Below are positions 1 through 8,174 of a stretch of 64,000 bases of DNA, in pieces. Position numbers and translations under genes: made by a program. The notes under the pieces were generated by a model, which was not told where the DNA came from, searched no databases, and saw only the letters and a list, made by a program, of their open reading frames with translations. The stretch is from JADJOY01 sp016713535 [NCBI: Deltaproteobacteria bacterium]. GTDB lineage: Bacteria > JADJOY01. The DNA lies in assembly GCA_016713535.1 (NCBI GenBank), contig JADJOY010000020.1, positions 216,769-280,768 on the forward strand, written 5' to 3'. The stretch's first letter is position 1; each line of letters begins with the position of its first letter.

Positions 1-505
1 AGCCGGTGAACTGCTCGGCGACGGGGTTCACGAACGTGAGGCGCCCGTGCACGTCGGTGGCGAGCACCGCGTCGCCGATGCTCATGAGCGTGGTCGCGAG
101 CCACCGCTCCATGCCGCGGAGCTTCTGGTCCTCACGATGGCGGTAGAGCGAGGTCTCGATGGTGGCCGCGAGCTCGCGCCCCTCGAACGGCTTGACCAGA
201 TAGCCGTAAGGCGAGCTGGCGCACGCGCGCTCGAGGGTCGCGGGATCCGCATGCGACGTGAGGAACACGATCGGCACCTCGAGCGTCTCGCGGATGCGCC
301 GCGCGGCTTCGGTCCCGTCGAGGCTCCCTCGCAGCTTCACGTCCATCAGGATGAGATCGGGTCCACGCTCCCGGGCGTCGCGGATCGCGTCCTCCCCCGA
401 GATCGCCACCCCCGCGACTCGGTAGCCGAGGTCCACGAGGTGGTCCTCGATGTCAGCGGCGATGAGCCGCTCGTCCTCGACGATCAGGATCCGTTCACCG
501 GCCAT
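1..505 (-). CDS. Response regulator receiver-PAS protein (3' end outside window)
   Basis: Receives phosphate from the adjacent histidine kinase. The N-terminal receiver domain (about residues 1-125) has the acidic pair in ILIVEDE, the phosphoacceptor Asp55 in LMDVKL, the Thr/Ser switch in VFLTSHAD and the conserved Lys in LVKPFEG. A PAS domain begins after residue 140 (IGDAVLATDVHGRLTFVNP) and runs off position 1, so the output domain (another kinase, GGDEF or none) is unseen. The ATG at 503-505 overlaps the end of the kinase gene by 11 bases, which indicates translational coupling. The receiver assignment is firm; the downstream signalling output is unknown. Confidence 0.9.
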   Translation of the reverse strand, partial: MAGERILIVEDERLIAADIEDHLVDLGYRVAGVAISGEDAIRDARERGPDLILMDVKLRGSLDGTEAARRIRETLEVPIVFLTSHADPATLERACASSPYGYLVKPFEGRELAATIETSLYRHREDQKLRGMERWLATTLMSIGDAVLATDVHGRLTFVNPVAEQFTG

Positions 506-1940
506 GGAGGTCCTCCCCCGAGGTGGAGGGCTCGACCGTGAAGCTCACGTCGAAGCGCGTGCCTCCTTCGCGAGACATCGACATCGTGGCGCCGAGCTGC
601 TCGAGCATGTATCCGACCAGGCGAAGGCCGAGCGACGAGCCCGCGTCGGGCGCGAACCCCTCCGGGACACCGATACCGTCGTCGGCGACGGTCAGCACCC
701 GCCGATCGGCCGCGGGCGCGCGCAACGAGATCGTGAGCTGCCCCGCGGGCACGTTCGCGAAGGCGTGCTTGAAGCCGTTCGACACCAGCTCGTTCACGAT
801 CAGCCCGAGCGGAAGCGCGACATCGGGCGTCAGCCACACCCGGTCGGCGCTCACCTCCGCGTGGACGTTGGGCGCGAGCGGCGCGTAGGTGTGCGCCACC
901 AGCGACACCAGGCTCTTCAGGTAATCCCCGGCGGGGATCTGCGCGACGTTGGGCGACTGGTAGAGCTTCTGGTGGATCAGCGCCATCGCGCGCACCCGGT
1001 CCTGGGCCTCCTGGAACACCGCCAGCAGCCGTGGGTCGTCGAGCTTGCGGGACTGGAGCTTGAGCAGGCTCGAGACGAGCTGGAGATTGTTCTTGACCCG
1101 GTGGTGGATCTCCTTGAGCAGCGTCTCCTTCTCGGCGAGGGAGGCGCGGAGCTGGTGCTCGGCCTGCTTGCGCTGCGTGATGTCGATGACCGCCGCCAGC
1201 ACGAAGAACCCATCCGCCGTCTGGATCGGGTTGAGTCCGATCTCGACCGGCAGCTCGGTGCCGTCCTTGCGGACGCCGAAGAGGTCACGGCCGCCCCCCA
1301 TGGGACGGGTGCTGGGAGAGCGGAAGAACGACGCGCGCTGCGTCGGATGACCGTCGCGGAAGCGGGCCGGCACGAGGGTCTCGATCGGCTGGCCGAGGAG
1401 GTCCTCGCGCGCCCAGCCGAACACCCGCTCGACCTGCGAGTTCACCATCGCGATGCGGCCGTCGGCGCTCACCAGGATCATCACGTTGGGCGCCGCCTCG
1501 ACGGCGAGTGCGAGGCGCTCGGCGGCGCGCTTGCGCTCGGTGATGTCGACCACCGAGGCCAGGACGGCGGGCCCCTCGCGCAGCACCAGCGGCGTGAGGG
1601 TGATCTCGACGGGAAGCTCGCTGCCGTCGCGCCGCATCGCGAAGAGGTCGCGCCCCGCGCCCATCGGACGAACCTCGGGGGTCGCGAAGAACACCGTACG
1701 GCGCGCCACGTGCTCGGCGCGAATGCGGCGCGGGATCAGGACCTCGACCGGCTGGCCGACCAGCTCGTCGCGCCTCCAGCCGAAGAGCCGCTCGGTCTGC
1801 GTGTTCACGAGCGTGATCGCGCCCTCCTCCGACACCACCAGCATCGAGCTCGGCGCCGCCTCGAAGACGGTGCGGAAGAGCTCGTGCGGTATGTCGCGCG
1901 AGCTCGACGGCAGGTCGACATCGAGCGTGTTGGCTTGCAT
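495..1940 (-). CDS. PAS-PAS sensor histidine kinase, HisKA_2 family
   Basis: Cytoplasmic sensor kinase of 481 residues without transmembrane segments. Two similar PAS domains (about 20-135 and 140-257, each ending in a VDITERK/IDITQRK-type motif) precede a HisKA_2 dimerisation/phosphoacceptor region with EIHHRVKNN near residue 279 and a HATPase_c domain (VNELVSNGFKHAF, DDGIGVPEG, SLGLRLV). This H-box is typical of HWE/HisKA_2 kinases that often act in light, redox or general stress signalling. The two PAS domains share RPMG.GRDLF and so look like an internal duplication. Start chosen at the ATG at 1940; a GTG one codon upstream is equally possible. It forms a two-gene unit with the following response regulator. 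Confidence 0.93.
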   Translation of the reverse strand: MQANTLDVDLPSSSRDIPHELFRTVFEAAPSSMLVVSEEGAITLVNTQTERLFGWRRDELVGQPVEVLIPRRIRAEHVARRTVFFATPEVRPMGAGRDLFAMRRDGSELPVEITLTPLVLREGPAVLASVVDITERKRAAERLALAVEAAPNVMILVSADGRIAMVNSQVERVFGWAREDLLGQPIETLVPARFRDGHPTQRASFFRSPSTRPMGGGRDLFGVRKDGTELPVEIGLNPIQTADGFFVLAAVIDITQRKQAEHQLRASLAEKETLLKEIHHRVKNNLQLVSSLLKLQSRKLDDPRLLAVFQEAQDRVRAMALIHQKLYQSPNVAQIPAGDYLKSLVSLVAHTYAPLAPNVHAEVSADRVWLTPDVALPLGLIVNELVSNGFKHAFANVPAGQLTISLRAPAADRRVLTVADDGIGVPEGFAPDAGSSLGLRLVGYMLEQLGATMSMSREGGTRFDVSFTVEPSTSGEDLHGR

Positions 1941-2182
1941 CACCAGCAGGGTCTAACCTGACTTGGCCGCGCGACGACGAAGTTCGATCGAGCTGTACTG
2001 CGCGGTCCGAGCCGTTGGGCGGGTACGCGCCCCGCCGCAGGGGCCTCGCCACCTCGCTTTCCTGCGGCGCATTCGGGGATGCGGGGAGCGGCGAGATCGG
2101 GACGAGGAGCCGATAGGGGAATCCCCGCTGGTGCGGGCAACCCCGGCTCGTGGCCTGTTCACGCCATGGAGCCGGTGAGGCG

Positions 2183-4240
2183 CTACCGTTCGCCGGCGGA
2201 CTCCACGGGCGCCTCGACGGTGCCGTCGAGGGCCGCGATCGTGACGATCGGCAAGCCGTCGGCTCGAGCGCCGGTGAGGCGCTCGACGACCGCCGGATCG
2301 GCGCGCCTGTAGCGAATCGCGACGTGTAGTCGCAGCGGAGAACCGCCGGGCGTGGTCGCACGCGGCAGCGGAAGGTCGATCGCGAGGTCGCCGAGCGCCG
2401 GCACCCGGCCGCCATCGGCGACTGACGCGACCGCCCACAGGCGGTGATCGTCGATGGTCGCGCCGTGCGAGTCGGTGAAGCGATGGCCGAGGCGAGGCGC
2501 GCCGTCGGGGCCGTCGCTCCCCACGTCGAGCAACGTCGCCCCCGCCGCATCCTCGACCCGCGCCGCGAGCCACACCTGCACCAGGTCCGTGGGCGCGTTG
2601 GGGAACGAGTGGCCGATCCTCCCCGGGCTGCGGATGCTCACGCGCAGCACCGGCTCCGGCCCGGGTGCCAGGCTCGCGGCGAGGTCGACGAGCCCGCTCT
2701 CCAGGAACTCGCGAGTCGCGCGCTCCTCGGGCTCACCGCCCGCGAACCGCGCGACGTACGTGCTGGCCGCGCGAAACCGGTGGTCGGGGGTGAGATAGGC
2801 CTCCCCCTCCACCCGCCGCGGCATGTGGCAGGTGGCGCACGTCTTGCCGTGCAGGCCCTCGCGCGCATCCTGCCAGCTCGTGAACTGGTCCTGCAGCACC
2901 TCGGCGAGACGCCCCTCGGTAGGGGGCGCGAGCGTCTGGACGTGGCACGGGCCACAGGTCGCCGCGCCGCGGCTCGCGGCGAAGCTCTCGCGATGAGTGG
3001 TGACGCGCGCCGCCACCAGCACGTTCGCCTCGGTGAAGAAGATCGACGATTTCCGAACCGCCTGCGCGGTGGGGCCGGCACGCTCGCCGAGGGTCACGAA
3101 AGGCCGGCTCGAGATCGGCGTCACGGCGAACACGCCGTCGCCTGCGCGGGGATCGGCCGCCATGTGGTGGCAGCTCACGCAGTGCACGCCCGCGCGATAG
3201 CCGTCGCTCGCGAGGACCGAAGCCAGCGGGACCAGCGCCGGATCCGGGGCGTGAGGCGCGTGACAGCGCAGGCACGCCACGATCGCGCCGGGTCCGCGCT
3301 CGCGGGCGAGGTTCTCGACCAGCGCGGTGAAGAGCGGGTTGGCGGCGGCGTGAGCGTGCGCCGAGACCTTCCAGCCCTCCGACACGCTCGCGTGACAGCC
3401 CACGCACGCCTCCGGCAGCGCTCGGTGGAAACCCGCATCCACCGCCACCACGAGGCCGGTGTCGACGGCGGGCGGCTCGAGGCCGCGTTGGCGCACCTCG
3501 ATCCACCCCGCCGCGCAGGCCACGAGCACCGTGAACACCGGCAACGTCACGCGCGTCAGCGGCTGCCGCCAGCGGTGAACGGCGCGCGGATCCGCGTCCG
3601 GCGCAGAGCCCCGCCGAGCCCGGCGCGCGATCACCACGTGCAGCGCCGCCGCCGCGAACACCGCCACCGCGAGCTCCCGATGGAGGCGCCACTGGCGCTC
3701 GCCCGCGAGCCCGCCTTGCATGGTGAGGCCGCTCACCGCCACCACCAGCATCGCGAGCAAGAGGACCACTCCGCTCACGAAGCCGTTGCGGGCGAAGCTG
3801 CGCCAGCGCCCGAGGAGCGCCGCGAGCACCCACGCCAGCGCCAGCCCGAACGCGACGCTGAAGGCGCGATCCAGGAAGAGCCGCACCGTGCCGGGCATCG
3901 AGACCTGGCTGGTCGCGAGGAAGACGAGCGCCACGGCCGCACCGATCAGCGGCGCCTTGGGCACGCGCCGCACGGCCGGCGCGGCGCCACCGAACACCCG
4001 CAGCAGGTGGACGCCGACGTAGAGCACGCCTGCCACGACGAGGGCGCTACCGGCATGGGCGTGGGCGAGCTGGACGAGCTGGACCGTGGCGCCGGGCGCG
4101 TCCCACGGGATGGTGCCGAACCCGGTCACGACCTGGAACGCCACCAGCGCCACCACCACGCCGCGCAGGCGCTCCTCGGCGGCGGTGAGCCGCGCGACGC
4201 GCGACGCCCGCGCGGCGGCGGGTGGAACGGGCGCCGTCAC
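2183..4240 (-). CDS. Cytochrome b561-like membrane domain fused to pentaheme c-type cytochrome
   Basis: Predicted membrane-anchored electron-transfer protein of 685 residues. The first about 250 residues hold several hydrophobic helices with paired His residues (His60/62, His78, His187, His201), as in b561-type di-heme domains. The periplasmic part carries five CxxCH motifs at about 279, 323, 354, 429 and 468 and ends in a beta-rich C-terminal region. Multiheme c proteins with this spacing resemble cytochrome c554-like carriers, but the partner and substrate are not shown by the sequence. The GTG start at 4240 overlaps the upstream gene's TGA (GTGA). Its stop is TAG. The fusion architecture is visible; the respiratory role is inference. 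Confidence 0.85.
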   Translation of the reverse strand: MTAPVPPAAARASRVARLTAAEERLRGVVVALVAFQVVTGFGTIPWDAPGATVQLVQLAHAHAGSALVVAGVLYVGVHLLRVFGGAAPAVRRVPKAPLIGAAVALVFLATSQVSMPGTVRLFLDRAFSVAFGLALAWVLAALLGRWRSFARNGFVSGVVLLLAMLVVAVSGLTMQGGLAGERQWRLHRELAVAVFAAAALHVVIARRARRGSAPDADPRAVHRWRQPLTRVTLPVFTVLVACAAGWIEVRQRGLEPPAVDTGLVVAVDAGFHRALPEACVGCHASVSEGWKVSAHAHAAANPLFTALVENLARERGPGAIVACLRCHAPHAPDPALVPLASVLASDGYRAGVHCVSCHHMAADPRAGDGVFAVTPISSRPFVTLGERAGPTAQAVRKSSIFFTEANVLVAARVTTHRESFAASRGAATCGPCHVQTLAPPTEGRLAEVLQDQFTSWQDAREGLHGKTCATCHMPRRVEGEAYLTPDHRFRAASTYVARFAGGEPEERATREFLESGLVDLAASLAPGPEPVLRVSIRSPGRIGHSFPNAPTDLVQVWLAARVEDAAGATLLDVGSDGPDGAPRLGHRFTDSHGATIDDHRLWAVASVADGGRVPALGDLAIDLPLPRATTPGGSPLRLHVAIRYRRADPAVVERLTGARADGLPIVTIAALDGTVEAPVESAGER

Positions 4241-4911
4241 GGTGCGACGGGAAAGCCGCGCTCGAAACGCTCGACGAGCTCGGCGGTGCGGCCACGCTCG
4301 CGCCACGCGGCGGCCCCTCCGAACGCGGCGGCGCCGAGCTCGTCGTAGAGCGCGAGCATCCGCTTCCAGGTCGCGGGGCGCAGCCGCGACGGCTCGAGCG
4401 TGAGCGCCGGATCGAGCTCGACGGGGCGGAATGGGTCGAGCGGCGCTCCGGCGAAGAGATCGGCGAGGGTGTCGCGCGCGGCGACCAGCTCGCGCGGCAC
4501 GTCCGTGAAGCCCGAGGGATTCGGCGTGCCGCTCTCGGCCGCGCTCGCGACCTTGGACTCCGCGGTGGCGAACATCGCGTGCACCCAGCGCAGCACGTCG
4601 AGGTGCCCGTGGCGGACGTGGGCGTAGTTCTCGAGGAGCCCCTCGACGAAACACACCAGCGAGATCGTCGCCTCGAAGAGCGACGGCTCCGGTGGCGCCG
4701 GCTGCGTCCACGAGCGCGGCGCGCCTCCCGCCCGCGGGTAGAGCTTGCGATTGAGGGCGTGCTGGCGCTTCACGGCCTCGCACGCCGCCTCGAACGCGTC
4801 GCACCACCGCTCCTCGAGCGGACGAGCCAGATCGGCGTTCGCGCGCGGCGCGAGCGCGAAATGCGCGATGGCCGCGCCCGGTGGGGGCTTGCGAACGCCG
4901 TCGAAGCTCAT
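4237..4911 (-). CDS. Conserved hypothetical protein translationally coupled to the multiheme cytochrome
   Basis: 224-residue soluble protein with no signal peptide and no motif I recognise. It is rich in Ala/Arg/Glu, with helical stretches such as SLFEATISLVCFVEGLLE and ERFERGF near the C-terminus. The ATG at 4911 gives MSFDGVRKPPPG, and the upstream sequence is already the repeat array, which limits how far the gene can extend. Its TGA overlaps the GTG of the cytochrome by four bases, so the two products are probably made in a fixed ratio, which hints at a maturation or accessory role for the cytochrome. That role is inference from position only. Confidence 0.75.
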   Translation of the reverse strand: MSFDGVRKPPPGAAIAHFALAPRANADLARPLEERWCDAFEAACEAVKRQHALNRKLYPRAGGAPRSWTQPAPPEPSLFEATISLVCFVEGLLENYAHVRHGHLDVLRWVHAMFATAESKVASAAESGTPNPSGFTDVPRELVAARDTLADLFAGAPLDPFRPVELDPALTLEPSRLRPATWKRMLALYDELGAAAFGGAAAWRERGRTAELVERFERGFPVAP

Positions 4912-4942
4912 GTGTCCCAAGCTACCGCACCGCGCCGGGCAC

Positions 4943-5823
4943 GCGAACGAGGATCGGCGCCGCAGGCGCGCCTTCCGGGCCCAGATCCGCCCCCCTGGAG
5001 CGCGCCCGCTTCGTCGGGCGCCAGCGGTCGAGCGGGAGCGAACGGGGATCGAGGCGATCGGCGACGCCCGCGCCACGTCGTAGCGCCGGGCACGCAACGC
5101 GTTCCCCCTCCCGCACGACCCGCGAACGAGGATCGGCGCCGCAGGCGCGCCTTCCAGACCCGGATCCGCCCCCTGGAGCGCGCCGCTCCGTCGGGCGCCA
5201 GCGGTCGAGCGGGAGCGAACGGGGACCGAAGCGATCGGCGACGCCGGCGCCACGTCGTATCGCCGGGCACGCAACGCGTACCCCTCCCGGACGACCCGCG
5301 AACGAGGATCGGCGCCGCAGGCGCGCCTTCCGGGCCCGGATCCGCCCCCTGGAGCGCGCCCGCTTCGTCGGGCGCCAGCGGTCGAGCGGGAGCGAACGGG
5401 GACCGAAGCGATCGGCGACGCCGGCGCCTCGTCGTATCGCCGGGCACGCAACGCGTGCCCCTCCCGCACGACCCGCGAACGAGGATCGGCGCCGCAGGCG
5501 CGCCTTCCAGACCCGGATCCGCCCCCCCTTGAGCACGCCCGCCCCGTCGGGCGCCAGCGGTCGAGCGGGAGCGAACGGGGACCGAAGCGATCGGCGACGC
5601 CGGCGCCACGTCGTATCGCCGGGCACGCAACGCGTACCCCTCCCGGACGACCCGCGAACGAGGATCGGCGCCGCAGGCGCGCCTTCCGGGCCCGGATCCG
5701 CCCCCCTGGAGCGCGCCCGCTTCGTCGGGCGCCAGCGGTCGAGCGGGAGCGAACGGGGACCGAAGCGATCGGCGACGCCGGCGCCACGTCGTATCGCCGG
5801 GCACGCAACGCGTGCCCCTCCCC
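4943..5823. repeat. Five-copy tandem array of a 176-179 bp GC-rich unit, alternating A-B-A-B-A
   Basis: Unit starts (GCGAACGAGGATCGG) lie at 4943, 5122, 5298, 5475 and 5654. Copies 1, 3 and 5 share CTTCCGGGCCC and (in 3 and 5) a CGTGCCCCTCC end; copies 2 and 4 share CTTCCAGACCC and a CGTACCCCTCCCGG end. The true period is therefore a dimer of about 355 bp. Each unit contains a hairpin of the form GGAGCGCGCCCGCTTC and the palindrome-like GGGCACGCAACGCGTGCCC, both found singly in other intergenic regions here. All frames are open by base composition only. It lies between two minus-strand genes and carries no gene. Confidence 0.92.
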
Positions 5824-5859
5824 CGATCGCGCCACGACCGGACTCGGCAACCGGCACGC

Positions 5860-6079
5860 GCCAGAGGTGCGCGGCGCGTTGCCGCGCCGGATTTGGGGTG
5901 GAACAGCCGCGCGGTCAGCCGACGAGCCAACTCGCGATCCCGGCTCGGTCCACGAGAAGACTCGCCGAGCGGCCCGTCGCAGAGCGACGGCGGCGAGCAA
6001 GGCGAGCCGACTCGGGGGTGGGACCCGCGCGAATTCACTTCGCGCGGGCGGGGGGGGCTGGAATAGCCCCCCGCAGAGA
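5860..6079 (-). repeat. Type B intergenic repeat, single copy starting at the 3' end of the epimerase gene
   Basis: Read on the minus strand, the sequence directly after the epimerase TAG is TCTCTGCGGGGGGCTATTCC, followed by a CCCGCGCGAA/TTCGCGCGGG stem, CCCACCCCCGAG and CGTCGCTCTGCGACGGG. The same order occurs on the plus strand directly after the stop of the gene ending at 37351. The first hairpin (GGGGGGCT..AGCCCCCC) could act as a transcription end or RNA-stability element, but there is no T-run. Confidence 0.75.
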
Positions 6080-6991
6080 CTACGCCCAGCGGAACGCTTC
6101 CATCGCCTGGACTTCGTCGATCTGGTGCTGGAAGCCGGTGGCGGCGCGGAACCGCGAGGCGTCGATCACCACCGCATGCTTGATGTGCTGCATCGCTCCC
6201 GGGGTGAGCTTCGGCAGGCCGAAACGGCCAAGCAACCGCCGGAAGATGGGCTCGGGCAGCGGCACCGCCGTGCGACCGGTCACCCGCACCACCAGCGACA
6301 GCGGCACCGGCTGCGGCCCGGCGACGTTGAACACGCCCGCCACCTTGCTCTTGGCGGCGAGTACGATCGCGCTCGTCACGTCCTGCTCGTGCATGAACTG
6401 GAACAGCGGATCGAAGCCCAGCACCATCGGCACCATCGGTCCCTTGAGGAAGGTGGCGAGGGTGCCGTGCTTGGCCGGGCCGAGCGTGTAGCACATGCGA
6501 AGCACCGTGGTGGTCATGTCGGGATAGCGCCACAGCGACGAGCCCGCGAACAGGTCGGCCGCCACCAGGTCGGTGAGCTCGGGGAACTTCGTGACCGCCA
6601 CCGGCGGCTCGTCTTCGGTGTGGTAGAGCGGCGAGTCGCCGCTCGCGCCGTAGAACGTGTGCCGTCCCACGAACACCACGTGCTTCACCTTGTAGCGGTG
6701 GCAGTGCTCGAAGACCTTGCGAGTGCCGTCGAGGTTGATGCGCTCGCGCTCCTCGGTGGGCGCCGTGAACTGCGTCAACGTGCCCATGTGCACGACCACG
6801 GCGGGCCGCGCGGTGCGGATCACGTCCTCGGCGGCTCGCTTGCGTACGTCGACGACGTGCACCTCGACTCCCGGAGGCGCGTCCGGCCACGGCCGCACGT
6901 CGATGCCGATCACCTTGTGACGCTCGGCAGCGAGGCGCGCCGCGACCATGCGCCCGAGGATCCCGGAGACGCCGGTGACCACCACCTTCAT
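6080..6991 (-). CDS. NAD-dependent epimerase/dehydratase family protein (extended SDR)
   Basis: 303-residue Rossmann enzyme. The N-terminal dinucleotide-binding motif is [15 protein letters not shown] (TGxxGxxG), followed by a DVR segment at the end of beta-2 and [11 protein letters not shown] in the position of the usual NAG/HLAA motif. The catalytic Tyr region appears as RHTFYGASG rather than classical YxxxK, so substrate class is unclear. It may act on a nucleotide sugar or a lipid-linked substrate. The ATG at 6991 overlaps the TGA of the acyltransferase gene (ATGA), so both are co-translated and a lipid-related role is plausible. Confidence 0.85.
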   Translation of the reverse strand: MKVVVTGVSGILGRMVAARLAAERHKVIGIDVRPWPDAPPGVEVHVVDVRKRAAEDVIRTARPAVVVHMGTLTQFTAPTEERERINLDGTRKVFEHCHRYKVKHVVFVGRHTFYGASGDSPLYHTEDEPPVAVTKFPELTDLVAADLFAGSSLWRYPDMTTTVLRMCYTLGPAKHGTLATFLKGPMVPMVLGFDPLFQFMHEQDVTSAIVLAAKSKVAGVFNVAGPQPVPLSLVVRVTGRTAVPLPEPIFRRLLGRFGLPKLTPGAMQHIKHAVVIDASRFRAATGFQHQIDEVQAMEAFRWA

Positions 6992-7968
6992 CGCGCACCC
7001 CGCGCCGCGGCGGCTCGCCGCGCTCCGCCCTTCCCCCGCGCCCCGCGGGCCGCCCTCGCGGCCGACCCGGGCGCGCTCGACGACGCGTCGTCGCAGAGGG
7101 GGCTCACGTAGTGGGCTCCGCTCGGCGCGCCGAACGCCGACCAGTCGACCGTGGAGCTGCGGTCGCCGGCCTTGCGCCGCGCCACGCCGAGCTCGATCAG
7201 CGCCGCCACCCGCGCCTTCACCTCGTCCACGTAGCCCTCGATCACGTGGTCGTCCTCGGCGCCGGTTCCGCGGAAGGTCATCGGCGGGCCGTAATAGACC
7301 TCGCACGGCTCGGGACGGGGCACGGGCAGCAGATACGGCGTGATCGGCACGTACGGCACACCGAGCAGGCGACCGAGGCGGTAGGCGTTGAAGATCGTCG
7401 GCATGACCTCGCCACCGCCGATGAACGCGAACGGGATGATCGGACTCTTGGTCTCGAGCGCGAGCCGCATGAAGCCGGTGCCGAAGCGCACCAGCGAGTG
7501 GCGCTCCTTGTAGAGCTTCGCCGTGCCGCGCGCCCCCTCGGGGAACACCATCAGCAGCCGGTCGTCGAGGAGCAGCCGGGTCGCGTGCTCGGGCAGGCCG
7601 GTGAGCTGGCCGAGGCGCAGCGTCCACTCGGAGGAAAACGGCATCTTGCCGAGGAACTTCTCCGCCATGCCCTGCGCGAGCCGCGGCGGCTCCTTCTCGA
7701 GGAAGATCGAAGCCAGAACCATCGCGCCGTCGATCGCGACGCCGCCCGAGTGATTCCCGATCAGCATGCCGCGACCGCGCGCCGGGACGTGCTCGACGCC
7801 GAACGCCTGGACCTTGAAGTAGCCGCGGTAGAACCACGCGAGCGCGGTGAAGAACTGCGCGAGGTGCTCCTGCGAGATGCCGTAGGGATCGTAGCCGAAG
7901 CGGTTGAAGGGCAGCTCGAGCCGGCGCACGCGCTCGCGGATCTCGGGGTCGATGGGGGGAAACGGCAA
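6988..7968 (-). CDS. Lysophospholipid acyltransferase family protein (PlsC-like)
   Basis: 326 residues. It carries the acyltransferase block I as GNHSGGVAIDG (His and Asp separated as in the NHxGxxxxDG subfamily), block III as VFPEGARGT and a Pro-rich block IV (KSPIIPFAFIGGGE). It is expected to transfer an acyl chain from acyl-CoA/ACP to a lysophospholipid or related alcohol at the inner membrane face. The C-terminal about 45 residues are a low-complexity Ala/Gly/Arg tail. It is the first gene of a two-gene unit with the epimerase, overlapping by four bases. Upstream is a short gene-free gap and then a divergent lipoprotein gene. Confidence 0.88.
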   Translation of the reverse strand: MPFPPIDPEIRERVRRLELPFNRFGYDPYGISQEHLAQFFTALAWFYRGYFKVQAFGVEHVPARGRGMLIGNHSGGVAIDGAMVLASIFLEKEPPRLAQGMAEKFLGKMPFSSEWTLRLGQLTGLPEHATRLLLDDRLLMVFPEGARGTAKLYKERHSLVRFGTGFMRLALETKSPIIPFAFIGGGEVMPTIFNAYRLGRLLGVPYVPITPYLLPVPRPEPCEVYYGPPMTFRGTGAEDDHVIEGYVDEVKARVAALIELGVARRKAGDRSSTVDWSAFGAPSGAHYVSPLCDDASSSAPGSAARAARGARGKGGARRAAAARGAR

Positions 7969-8174
7969 GGTGTGAGCCCCTTCCGATGAGCCGCCGAGCC
8001 GGGCGGCCCGCGGCCCACGGATGATAGCAGAGCGGCTCCGGGCGCGATCGCGACGCGGCGCGACCTTCGCGCGGCCGCGAGCGAATGTCGGGGCTGCTCG
8101 ACGCGGCGGATGGAGGTATCGTCTGCCCGTTTCGTTCCAGGGCGTGGACCACGCCCGAAGGAGAGAGTCCCGAG

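Noticed and set aside
47-1961. Long plus-strand open frames opposite the kinase and regulator
   Set aside because: They are mirror frames of the minus-strand genes; Arg/His/Glu-rich, with no domain or ribosome site.
2113-2147. A sequence like one type I-E CRISPR repeat (ATCCCCGCTGGTGCGGGCAA)
   Set aside because: Only a single copy, no spacer-length repetition and no cas gene in 64 kb; a chance GC-rich hairpin.
4943-5823. The tandem array as a CRISPR array or a repetitive protein gene
   Set aside because: The unit is about 178 bp with no repeat/spacer alternation. Open frames exist in all directions because of base composition; there is no start signal and no codon bias.
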